The position numbers and the translations under genes are program-made. A stretch of DNA of 64,000 nt from Purpureocillium takamizusanense (lineage: Eukaryota > Ascomycota > Sordariomycetes > Hypocreales > Ophiocordycipitaceae), in contig NC_063068.1 in the NCBI RefSeq assembly GCF_022605165.1, forward strand, positions 1,736,001 to 1,800,000, written 5' to 3'. The notes under the pieces were generated by a model, which saw only the letters and a program-made list of their open reading frames with translations, did not search any database and was not told the origin of the DNA. The stretch's first letter is position 1. Every line of letters starts with the position of its first letter. Below are positions 11,089 to 21,320 of this stretch, piece after piece.

Positions 11089-12492
11089 TTAGGCGGCGAC
11101 GGTGTTGCTGCGGCGGCGGCGGCGCTTGCAAGAGTTGGGCTTCTTGCCGGACTTGCCGCCCTTGGAGCCGGACTTGGCCGTCTTCTGACTGCCAGCGGAC
11201 GACGAGCCAGCCTCGCCGTCCTCGCCGTCCTCGTCGCTGCCGCCCTTGCCGCCCTTGCTGCCGGTGGCCGAGCCGGCCTCGCTCGCGTCCTCGGCGTCGC
11301 CTCCCTCGCCGCCGGAGGAAGCCTTGCCCGTCTTGATACCCTCGGAGGTAACCGTGACTTCCTTGGTCTTGGCTTGGATCTTGACCGTGAGCTCGCTAGT
11401 GACCTCCTTGACCACCTCCTTCTTCTTCTCCTCGGACAGTTCTCCCTGGGCCTTGGGCAGCACCTCCTCCTGCAGCTTCTTCATCGACTTCTCGCACTCG
11501 GGGCTCGCCTTCTTCACCTCGACGGGCTTCGACTGCTTGACGTCCTCTTCCTCGACGCCCTTTGTGATCTTCTCAACCTTGGGCAGTGTCTTGCGGTCCT
11601 CCTCGGTAGCGGCTCTGGTGCTGTTGCTGCTGCTGGTCAGGGCCAGATTCTCCTTCTTGTTGACAAACACGACGCCCATGACCCCGCCCTTGAGCTGGAA
11701 CCGGAATGCCGTCTTGTCGTATTGAACAATGTTGACGACTCGGGACTGGCTGCTCTGCTCGGTGGTGTTGGTAGACGTGCTCTCGTCCGCTCCGTTGCTG
11801 GACGTGCTCTCGTCCGCTCCATTGCTGGAAACCAAGACTTCCTTGTTGTACGAGCACACCGAGACGCTTTCCACAGACTTGTATTTCTGGATCGTCGCCT
11901 CAAAGTAGGCGTCCAGGTTGAAGTTGGCATCCCCCGAGGTCTCAGGCGCGGTGTCGTTCCCGCTGGGGCTGGGTTCTTCAGTTGGCGTCTCCTCGGTCTT
12001 GCCGAGGTTCTTGTATATTCCAAAGGTGACGTCCCAGATCTCCTTGTCACCCGTCGGGTTTGCCAGAACAATCGCCTTGCCCTTTTTCTGTGCCGCAGTC
12101 CATTTTTTGACTTCCTCAGGCGCCATCTTCTCCTCGCCCTGCCCGCCCTGCTTGCAAGCCAGGCAATCCGCCTGGGCCCTGTCGAAGTCGCTCTCCGCCT
12201 TGCCCTTGGGCCAAAGGCAGGGCACGTAGCCCTTGGGGTCGGCTTCTCGGCCACTGTTGCAGAGGACCGCCCGGGCCTTTTCCCACTCGCAGGCCCCGTG
12301 CTTCTGCGAGTCGTACTTGTTGATGGACTCGAGCTGGCCCACTGGGTTGACGCACTTCTTCCCGGACGTTGTCGTCGCAGTGTCAGCAGGGGCACCCGGT
12401 GCGCCGGCGCCGGTAGAGGCACCCGATGCGCCAGGAGCGGCGCCCTGCACGGCGGCAAGGGCCAAGCTCGTGATGAGGAAAAGCTTCGACAT
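11089..12492 (-). CDS. Orphan secreted protein with polybasic C terminus
   Basis: An intronless frame of 467 residues starts with a typical signal peptide (residues 1-17, ending near AVQGA) and a short Ala/Gly/Pro-rich linker. A Cys-containing segment (residues 46-115, six to seven Cys) follows, then a mixed region with N-glycosylation sequons (NDT, NTT, NST). After that comes a Lys/Glu-rich segment predicted to be helical (about 300-375) and a Gly/Ser/Asp-rich low-complexity tail. The protein ends with a Lys-rich stretch, one Cys and five consecutive Arg before SNTVAA. A 27-nt exact-length tandem duplication (11774-11827) repeats SNGADESTS. There is no membrane segment or GPI signal. I do not recognise a family. 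A surface or secreted role, possibly with binding to polyanions through the basic tail, is inference. Confidence 0.75.
   Translation of the reverse strand: MSKLFLITSLALAAVQGAAPGASGASTGAGAPGAPADTATTTSGKKCVNPVGQLESINKYDSQKHGACEWEKARAVLCNSGREADPKGYVPCLWPKGKAESDFDRAQADCLACKQGGQGEEKMAPEEVKKWTAAQKKGKAIVLANPTGDKEIWDVTFGIYKNLGKTEETPTEEPSPSGNDTAPETSGDANFNLDAYFEATIQKYKSVESVSVCSYNKEVLVSSNGADESTSSNGADESTSTNTTEQSSQSRVVNIVQYDKTAFRFQLKGGVMGVVFVNKKENLALTSSSNSTRAATEEDRKTLPKVEKITKGVEEEDVKQSKPVEVKKASPECEKSMKKLQEEVLPKAQGELSEEKKKEVVKEVTSELTVKIQAKTKEVTVTSEGIKTGKASSGGEGGDAEDASEAGSATGSKGGKGGSDEDGEDGEAGSSSAGSQKTAKSGSKGGKSGKKPNSCKRRRRRSNTVAA
11774..11827. repeat. 27-nt tandem duplication inside the secreted-protein gene
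   Basis: Two adjacent 27-nt copies (11774-11800 and 11801-11827) differ at one base and encode the same nine residues (SNGADESTS) twice. The near identity and in-frame length point to a recent duplication. Confidence 0.9.
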
Positions 12493-14490
12493 CGTGATTT
12501 AATCAAAAGGAGAGAATGGTTTTAAAGGTTAAAAACGAGTGTACAGCCTAGCCTGTCTAGAATCAGAAATTCTTGTGCCGACGGATCGAATGAATAGCAA
12601 CTGTGATAGACCGACTTGAGAGGCGGAATGCAGATGAAGCAATCATGGGCAACAGTGGCTGCTATATACCCATCCATCACTGGACTGCTCGCGCTTCTCG
12701 AGGCTGCCGCCGGTAGAGTAGCCATCCAATGCCAACATTTTGGTAGGTAGCCCCGGGATCACAAGTCTCAATCGAAGTGGTGCATAACATCATGCGTCTC
12801 ATCGAGAAAGCCAGTCTCCCGGCAGCGCCTCATGTTCCCTGTCGAGCCTCACGCGGCCACGACGCACGACCTCGACGCAATCATTCACATCTATGTTTGC
12901 AAATGGGATAGTTAGCCACCCGCCCCAATTTGGACAACCTTATGCCGTCGCCACACGCTGCGGCGCCTCAACCAGACGTTTGTTTGTGGCGCTCCACCGG
13001 CCCTGGTCTACCCAAAGCCAATTGTCGGCGTTAGCGAGTGCAAGTTCATAATGCGACTGCATTACTTCAAATATGAGAGGGTTTCAATTACACGGGATCC
13101 CATTACCCCTTCTCCACCGTCGTGCTATTCTCGTGTAGGTTTCGATGGCGGGGGGCAGATCCTTGCCCTGTTTCCTGGCAACATCCCTGCTAGTCAGGTC
13201 AATGCCGAGAAACCTTGACGACTAGTTACCGAGTACCGACATCTCTGGATGTATGTAGACGAACCTGGGATCATGAGCGAGCCGCTGGTTCGTTCGATGC
13301 CGTACGTGTACCAGGTGGGCATGTCGATAGGCTTCGCTCCAGCTCATGCACCAGATTCAGGGCTAACGAGTCAGGTCGCTTTGTTATGCGATGCCGTACG
13401 CGTACTCTGATGAGATCAGGCTGACTTCCCAACGACGTGCGTCATGTCGTTGTTAGAGTCAGCACGACTCGAGTGTACTTGCAGGATACGGCGCAACGCG
13501 CTGTATTCATGAGGCATGATGTATCGTTCAGGTGACAATCAGATCCCGGCCCGACACTTCTGCTCAAAACACCTCGCATATTGGCAAACTTGCAGTTGTC
13601 TTTGAAATTGACGTCGCTACATGTAACCCCTTTTGGTGCGCGGTGAGGGAACGTGGTGGTTCCTATGCTTGGACCTGGCACACCAGCCCAGTCCGATCAC
13701 CATAAAAGCACATGGTCGGCCATTTGGAGAGGCAGCCTACACGCGTAGTCAAGTTCTGGGTCTTACCAGACAACAATGGGAAGCATGACAACGTCAAGCA
13801 TTCATGTTCCAGCACCTGTAGACTTTAATCCTGCATCGGATGACTGTTCGTCAACCTGAGGTCAATAGCTGGGTAACGCATTGACTATCCTCCAAGCGCA
13901 CAGCCTCCACCTCCAGCTCTCATGCGCGTTCATGCAGGACCGTAGACATGGATACACGGCTTGCGCGTTCGTGTAGGGCACAGTGCTATCCATATAGGTA
14001 CATGCATGCATGGAGGCTCTACTACGAGGAGGTCTTGGCGAGTACATGTAATACGAGGGCGGTGTTGCGAGCACGCGAATCGCTAGTCGTCAAGACGGGT
14101 GGGCATGGTCGATGGTCCCGGTTTGCAACCAGTGGCCCGGCACTCCTCTTGAGGCAACGAGCAATTTATTACTATCCCGGCTCCAGTGCAAATGTAGGTT
14201 ATGACAAGCTCAGATCAAATTTGAGCGTGCGTCGGGCTCGGGAGTCGATGACAATGTATGTGCTCGCGAGAGACTCATTCATCGAGGGGAACAATCTTGG
14301 ACTGCTTGTAGAGTCCTGTGTTGGTGAACGTTGAGAGTTGAGTATAGATGTACACATACATGTTTGTTGGTGTATGACTTTTTGGACGCCTGTTTGCTTC
14401 ATTCGCTATGTGGCCCGCGCTCTGACAAACAACAATCTTAGTTCTTGGGACCCAGGCTCCGCCATCCACCCGTCTCTCGTCCCTGGGCTT
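12493..14490. other. 2-kb intergenic region
   Basis: This is the promoter side of the secreted-protein gene on the left and the 3' flank of the flavin monooxygenase on the right. Only short unrelated frames are present. No RNA gene, repeat family or conserved coding segment was seen. Confidence 0.4.
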
Positions 14491-16128
14491 CTACAGACTC
14501 ACACCTGCGTCCTTGACTTTGTATCCCTGGCCGTTGATGAGCTTCTGCTCGCGCTGCACGATAGCCCTGGGGAGGCCGATGCCGATGCCGAAAAAGACGA
14601 AGACGGCCCACTTCCAGCGGAACGGGTTGATGGCGACGCAGAAGACGAACCACCACACGAGTTCCAGGTACGTGAAGAAGTCAAAGGCGCCGGTCGGGCT
14701 GCTCCTCTTGAGGAACTTGGTCATGTCGATCCAACGCTCCATCCAGAACGGGCTCGGGCGGGTGAGGGGGTCGGTCAGGAACATCAACAAGATCCTCGTG
14801 TAGATGCCAATGTGCCAGTTCCCGACGGATCCGATGGCGGACACGTACGTGCAGTTGATGGCCGATACGCTCGGGTGGACGGTCGGGAATGTCTGCAGGT
14901 ACCAGTTTGGCGGCTCATAGGGGGGCTTGAAACAATCTTCGGGGAGGAAGGAGAGAGGCGGTCGCTTGAAGCCAGTGGCCATGACGACAATGTCGGCGTC
15001 GATGACTTCCTCGTGGCCGGGGCCGCCCTTGGGCACGCCCCTTGCCCGTCGGTTGACCTTGACGCCGCCCTCTACGAACTCCTCAATGTCTCCGCGCACC
15101 CATTCGGCCTGGCCACGACGCAGCTTGTCCATGACGTCCGAGTTCACCATGGGGGTGTCCTGGAAGAGCCCGCTCGAGGGCGAGAGGTCCTCGAGGTCCC
15201 TGTAGAACAGCTTGCGGAGCAGAAACTCGGGGATAAAGGACAGCCTGGTCTCTTGGCCAAAGATGTTGAGGCTCAGAAGGGTGTCGGCGATGATGTTACG
15301 CGGAATGATCCATTTTTCGCTTCTGGAGAGGATGGACACCTTGGCGGCCTTTGCCGCGTCGGCAAACTCGAGGGCCTCGACGGCGGAGGCGCCGCCGCCG
15401 ATGATGGCCACCTTTTTGTTCTTGGCGTCCTTGCCGGTGAGCTCGCTGGAGTGGTAGATTTCGCCCTTGAACCTGTCCATGCCGGGGATGTGAGGCATCT
15501 TGGGGGCGCCGCACGTGCCGACGGCGGCGATGAGCCCCTCGAAGCGGCCGTTGGAGGTGTCGTTGACGATCCAGCGCGCCTGCTCGTCCTGGTACACCTT
15601 GTCGACGTGGAAGTTGAACTTGGTCTTGGAGTCGAGCCGGTAGCGCTTCCACAGCTGCTTGACCTGGGTGATGATTTGCTGGCGGTCCGGGTAGCCGCGC
15701 TCCCACTTGACCGACGGGTGGAAGCGGTACATGATGCTGTGAATCTGGAGGCCCGAGGTTTCGTTGACTCTCTGCATGACACCCTTTTCGTCAGCTTGCA
15801 CTCATGAGGAGACCAATTGTTGGTTGATTGGAAATCATCTTGATGGGGGGATGGGAGTGGGAGGGCGTACGCTCCAGATGCCGCCGACGGCATTCTCGTC
15901 GGCGCCCGCCTCGAAGATGGTCACATCGAAGCCATGCCCGACGCAGTGCGCGGCGGCGGTGACGCCGGTGATTCCGGCGCCGATGATGGCGATCTTGGGG
16001 CGACCCAGCGCATTGTCGGACTTGGGAGGGCTCGGGGAGAGCGTGTAGGCGATGACGGTCTGGATGAGCTGATACAGGAAGAGCAGCGGATGCAGGAACA
16101 TGGAAGCGGGCTCCGACTTGGAAGCCAT
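14491..16128 (-). CDS. Flavin-containing monooxygenase, membrane-associated
   Basis: Two exons, 16128-15871 and 15771-14491 (99-nt intron, GTACGC donor), encode 512 residues. The FAD-binding motif IIGAGITG is at about residues 48-55. 'GGIWSRVNETSGLQ', reconstituted across the intron, matches the FMO consensus. The FMO fingerprint region reads 'FKGEIYHSSEL', the NADPH site is IIGGGAS, and ATGFKRP is the late ATG motif. N-terminal residues 11-30 and two C-terminal stretches (about 455-475 and 483-500) are strongly hydrophobic, so the enzyme is probably anchored to an internal membrane. It should oxygenate a nucleophilic N or S atom, or act as a Baeyer-Villiger-like enzyme; the substrate is unknown. 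It is divergent from the NTF2-like gene across 692 nt. Confidence 0.92.
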
Positions 16129-16820
16129 CTTGTTATTGTTGTTGGTGGTGGGATAGAGGGAGGAAAGGGGGGGGGGGGGGGCGACAATGCTTTACAATTA
16201 GCCACAGCCCGTGAGAGAAAAGAAAAGGGCGTGCGCTTGGGGGGCTGGAGAGGGGGAGAAAATCATAAAAATCGGGATTTCCTCGTAGCCTGGCTGGCTA
16301 TAAGTTTGTTCCTCATTGTTAGCCCCAGGCACAGGAACTCAAATGGGCAATGGCGTTGGCATTGGGGGCGGGCGATGGATGCATTCAATGGCGGGTTTCC
16401 ATGAAATCGTGACGTCACATTCACATGTGAAAGAGCTCTCATGCAAAACAACATTTGAAAATGTGGCCCCCCCCCTCGAACCAGACCAGACTGGAGCCCA
16501 TGACGACAAACAGCTTGACTGCCGGCGGAACCTTTTTTATCGCAGCAGGCTCAATCAATCCCATCCCATCGTCCAACGCAATCGAATACGAGGTTGCTTT
16601 GCATGTGAAGTCTCCTGACGCCCGGCACACATATCCTATCTCGCCACGTCCTTAATTGGGCCATCAAGATCCCAGGGTCCGTCGGCCCGCCGTTTGTCTG
16701 CTTCTTTGACCTTTTTGCCGTCCACGTCCCCTTCTATTGTGTGTCCGTGCAGTTACGCATTGAATCATTTTCCATCCTTCACCGCAGTCGGATCAGGTCA
16801 GACCCAGCTCTGCCCCCATC
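16129..16820. promoter_or_regulatory. Shared divergent promoter, with CRE and E-box palindromes
   Basis: This 692-nt region drives the monooxygenase leftward and the NTF2-like gene rightward. It holds a perfect ATF/CREB palindrome TGACGTCA (16410-16417), a palindromic E-box CACATGTG (16422-16429), a 15-G tract (16167-16181, poly-C on the monooxygenase sense strand) and a C9 tract (16467-16475, on the NTF2-like sense strand). Binding by bZIP or bHLH factors is inferred from motif identity alone. Confidence 0.5.
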
Positions 16821-17702
16821 ATGGAGCACCCAGGTGAGTTCAATTGCTTGTCGCCGTCACTACCACGTCCCCCCCCAGCCCTGGCTATGGACATAGAGAT
16901 TTGAGGTGCAGCTTCGAGACTGACTTGACCCCGTGCGAAAATATAGTTCGTGAAATAGCATCCGTGGTCACGACCCTGACGACGGGCAGCGTCCAGGAGC
17001 AGCATGACACTCTCACCAGCTACTTCCTGCCACACGCATCCTTCACGCACCCGCTCTGCCGCGTCCCGTCCTTCTCCAAGGGCACCATCCCCCTGGCCCC
17101 GGGGCTCGAGTCCCGGTGGCTGCTCCTGTGCATTTACAGGTGGTACAGGACTCTGAGTCCCAGCATCGATATCCACATCGACTCTGCGGGTAAGTCTTGC
17201 CCTCCCCCCCTCCGTGTCTGCTTGCGTCACTCATCCAGTGGTGCATCCTTAACAAAGGGTCCCTACCTAACCTTTGACATACATATCTCTACTGTTAGTG
17301 TTTGATCAGCGCTCCGGCCAGCTCTTCGTCTCGATCCGCCAAACCTTTACCCTCTGGTTCATCCCCCTGTACAAGGCCCCCGTGAAGCTCACCACCATCC
17401 TCAACCTCGAGCAGCACCCCGCGTCGGAGACGTCGCCGTCGCTGTCGCGCAACAATGGCAGCGCCGCCAGCAGCAACTCGCTCGCGGGCCCCGGGCAGGA
17501 GCGCCTGCGCTACTTCATCGCTCACCAGGAGGACCTGTACCAGATGAACGACCTCATCCAGTTCCTGTGCCCGTGGCTCGGCCCGCTCTTGTGGTTCTTC
17601 TGGCAGCTGTTCAGCACCGGCCTCTGCGCGGTGGGATCCGTCCTGCTGCTGCCTCTTTATCTCCTGCTGAATAGGGGGGCCAAGGCAAAGAAGGTGCAGT
17701 GA
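16821..17702 (+). CDS. SigF-like NTF2-like domain membrane protein
   Basis: Three exons, 16821-16833 (13 nt, coding MEHP plus one base), 16947-17189 and 17299-17702, with GTGAGT and GTAAGT donors, encode 219 residues. 'VREIASVVTTLT' followed by 'YFLPHASFTHPLCRV' and 'WLLLCIYRWYRTLSPSIDI' matches a fungal SnoaL/NTF2-like fold family annotated as SigF-like. A Ser/Asn-rich insert sits near residues 137-155. The C terminus carries a hydrophobic hairpin (about 185-212) and a basic tail, suggesting tail anchoring. The first exon is so short that it depends wholly on splice logic, but it gives the MExPVREI start typical of this family. Biochemical function is unknown. Confidence 0.82.
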
Positions 17703-18654
17703 GGCGGCTTATCTCCCGCGAGTGTTGAGTGAAGCGGAGCGAGTGAGTTTGGGCGGCTTCTATTGCTGCATGGGCGACTGTGGACTTTTTGCTGCAGCAA
17801 AGGGGCGGGCGGGCGCGGGCTCTTGCGCTGGCCGCGAAGCCGCCCTTGCAATGCGTACTATTCAAAAGTCTCGTGACTGCGAGATCTGTACTTCTTCTTA
17901 CATGCTATAGCTTACTATATTGGGCCCGAAAAGGTACTATTGCCCGTAACTGCAGTTCAAGTCCTATCACGACCACATGAATGCCTCCGATCCTACATGT
18001 AGCTCGATACGAACACAACAGGTTTGGCTGCGACCCTCCTGCCGGCTTCCGCATGAACTAGCATGTAGGACGGCACGGGCTGTAAACAACCAGCATCATC
18101 TGGCGTCCGCCGGTGTGCATTGTAGCTACGCACCCCGCAGATAGTGACCTGCGGATTGAGAGAAAGATGCATACTCTTTCACATGTTAGACGGGAGAACG
18201 GCCTCAGTCCAGATTGCCTGGAGCAGACGGCTCATCATGACGATATGACAGACGACAATGCCCGCAAAACGGTCCTCTGCAACCCTCAGGGGGAGAGGAT
18301 GAGGGTCCAGCGATGGGTCGATCGGTCGGGCAGCGGCACAGGCGCGTCGATATTTGAGTGACCGCGTACAGCAGCGTAGCAACGTGCGTTCCGTCTCGTT
18401 TCACGGTCCAAGTCCCCCGGCCACGTCACGATGCGATTGGTGGGCTCTTGTCCTAAAACTTTTTCCTTTCCGCCTCCATGCGTATGCTCAGTGGATGTAT
18501 GTGGATATCAAAATAATTCAACCTTTTTCTCATCATCACGACGATTCGACTCCAGCACGCAGGGTATCAAGCAATAAACCGCCCAAAAAAGAAGAAAAAG
18601 AAAACAAGAATTTCACCAGCATGTCAATGAATGTGCCAGCACCCCATATATCAT
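17703..18654. other. Convergent intergenic region
   Basis: This holds the 3' flanks of the NTF2-like gene (+) and the DUF8004 gene (-). Only short random frames are visible. Confidence 0.4.
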
Positions 18655-21320
18655 TCAACGCAAGGCAATCAGGCCGCCCAGATCGGCATACTCTTCCTCG
18701 CCCGTCTTGCCGTCCAGGAACGCCTGCATGGCCGTCCAGTCGCCAGAGTCCCGCGGCAACACCCCCGCTACCTCCTCTTCGTCAATCACGAGTGGCAGCG
18801 GCACGCTCGCGCTCGCCTTGCGGCGGAGTTCCGGTCCGCCTCCCATGAGGCTGTGCCGCCGCGAGATGCCCGCTCCGCCACCGCCGCCGCGGGAGAGTAT
18901 GTTGCGGCCCTCCTGCTCGACAAGGTGTCCCAACGACTTGGCGTAGTTGTAGCCCTCAATGGCGGCACTCAGCGGTCGTCGTTTGATGGAGTTGGACCTG
19001 GATTGCCCGGGACGACTGGATCCGTCATGCTGACTCCAACGTCGGGAAGGCTTCGCCGGCATCACGGAGTCCACGGGGTCGCAGGACATGTCTGTGTCTA
19101 AGACGGGTGTCATGCTCGGGCTCGGTATTGTAATAGATGAAGCCAGCGTGTCGGCCGGACTGCCTACGGCCGTGGTCTGTCCGGCCGAGGTTGTGCTCGA
19201 GTCCGATCGCGACGCCGATGCCGTTGAGCCGCTCCTACTCGCCACGCCCACCGACGTGTCCAGTCGCCGTATGGGCAACGACTCTGTCCGAGTCGGTGAG
19301 TCAAAGCTCACGCTGTTGGTCCCGTTGCCGTAGCCATGCACAACTATCTCGTGATACACTGGTTTGCCTAACCCGCCCGCCGTCACGGGTGGCGTCGAGC
19401 CTGCCGACGAAGTGGCCTGTCGCAGCCTCCTGACCGACCTCCGAAGTGTCGAGCTGCGACTCAGTGCGTGCTTGAACGAGTTGGAACGCGATACATCTGA
19501 TGAGCATGACGCGGGAAGCGACAAACGGCGACTCCGCGACGGCGGCGGTTGCGGCGGGGGTGGCGTCTTTTGCGTCAGCGCAAAGTAATCGATGTCGGGT
19601 TTTATCTCCATCATGCTGTTGCACCACGGCATCTCATCGTCCTGGGAGCCAAGTGCGGGGTCAGCCTGTCTCCTTGCCGGCTTCTCGATATCCTTGGGCT
19701 CCCTCCACGGAAGCACCGCATCTAGAGGTGCGGATAGCAGATACTGTGCCTCCTTCTCGTCAGATACCCCAGCAGCCGGGCTCGTAGCCTGACGCAATGC
19801 CTGATGCACCGCATATATAAGTATCCAGCGGACCTTACGCGCGTCCAGCAGCGAAACCCTCTCGTGTCGGTCCGCACGGCTCGGTGCCACGACGGACGCC
19901 TCCTCGAAGCCCCGGTACGCGCGCACGAGATCGTTTTGGAAGATATCCTCTCTCCAATGCGAAGCCCGCACAAGCGCCGCGTGCTCAATCTGCCGCTGGT
20001 CCGCTTTGGTCTTGCTGCGCGGGAACCACGAAATGTGCCGTGTCGAGCCTTGGGCGGTGCCGACTTGCGGGAGGAGAGGCAGCGGGTGTGGCATGGGATC
20101 GAATCGGTTCCTCGCATCGACCGCCTGTATCAGCTGGAGCGTGCATATGCCGCCTACCGCAGAAGACGGCATTAGATCGAAAGGGCCGGCAGTGTACCCG
20201 TCGTCCTTGAGCAGCGCATGCAGCGCGGCAAAGTCCTCGGCCAGGACGCGCAGCACGGCAGCATCGAACCGCCGTGGAGGGTAGTATCCGAACTTGGCAC
20301 TGTAAAACGACAAAAGAAATGAGCGGAACCGGTCAAGATGCATGCGCGCTCCGAGGGGAATGCCGATGTGTGCCTCAGATAGCTCCTTGTCCAGAAAGCT
20401 ACTGAGCATCGTTGCGCTGCGTTCCAGTCGGGCATCCAAGTCTGCCCGTTTTTGCCTGATGAGTTTCCTGGTCGCTGAAGTCATGTTCTTTCGCTCTGTC
20501 TGTCAGCTTGCCGCATATGGTGCATCTATGTGGGACAGTACAGCTTACCGGAAACTCAGTACTTGAGGACAGGCTCTGCTTCATGCCGACGCAATGAGCG
20601 AACGCCCTGAGGTACAGAGTCCGCAGTTGAAACGCCTCCGCTAGGTATAACATCGCCAGTGCATAGTCGGGCTGGTTGGCTAGTGCCAAGTATCCCTCTT
20701 CGCCCATGTATGCCAGCAAATCGCCAACATTGTCCTCGCCGGCGGAGCGAAACTCGTGCATGCTGTGCAACAAGCCCACCAACGCAGCGCCCAAGCTTTC
20801 CCCGACCACAGAGCGCCCGAGAACCCAAGCCAGAAGGTTTCGCATCGCAATGTGGTACTGCAGAGCCTGCTGTTTGTCACCTGTTGGCGGTGGCGGAACA
20901 TACAGCTCAACCATCCGTCGGGGATTCAAGCGATACCAGCGCATGATCTCGTCAGGGGACTGCGGGCGGCGTCCATCCGTGACAAGGAACCGTTGAATGA
21001 AGGGATAGCACTTCTTCGCGAGGAGAGCGGAGAATGGCAGTTTGAAGGCTGGGTCCCGTTTGATACGGCCCTTGCTGTGCAAATAGATGAGGCAGTTGCC
21101 ATCTCGGACGCACAGATCGGGATCCTCGTCGTGTCTGTCAGCACGGCATGGCGGTATGAGTCCCGAATGATCTTACCTGTCTAAGAGAGTCCCAGTCTCT
21201 CCATGATCGCTTGGCCCCGTCCCACTGCTTCAACATCATCGGCTGGCTGAGACGATGCGATCTCGTGCTGCTACTACCTGGTCGCGACCCGACCCAGGAG
21301 ACACCAAACGAGTGTGCCAT
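18655..21320 (-). CDS. DUF8004 domain protein
   Basis: Three exons, 21320-21177, 21124-20549 and 18655-20499, separated by 52- and 49-nt introns, encode up to 854 residues. The frame reads 'QWDGAKRSWRDWDSLRQ', then 'DPDLCVRDGNCLIYL', the start of the DUF8004 region. 'SMHEFRSAGEDNVGDLLAYM', 'FAHCVGM' and 'TRKLIRQKRADLDARL...FGYYPP' follow in the family order. The C-terminal half (about residues 500-800) is Ser/Thr-rich and probably disordered. The family is widespread in Pezizomycotina and has no established function. The start is uncertain: the conserved part begins near the MM pair at 21242, so the 26 residues before it may be untranslated. Confidence 0.82.

Noticed and set aside
14338..15807. 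A 489-codon frame antisense to the flavin monooxygenase
   Set aside because: It is a shadow of exon 2 with low-complexity Asp/Gly/Val/Glu content; the monooxygenase strand carries FAD, NADPH and FMO motifs.
2023..16128. A possible secondary-metabolite cluster suggested by an SDR, a transporter and a monooxygenase
   Set aside because: No polyketide synthase, peptide synthetase, terpene cyclase or pathway regulator lies nearby; the interspersed genes (LIP2, DUR3) are housekeeping and spacing is wide.
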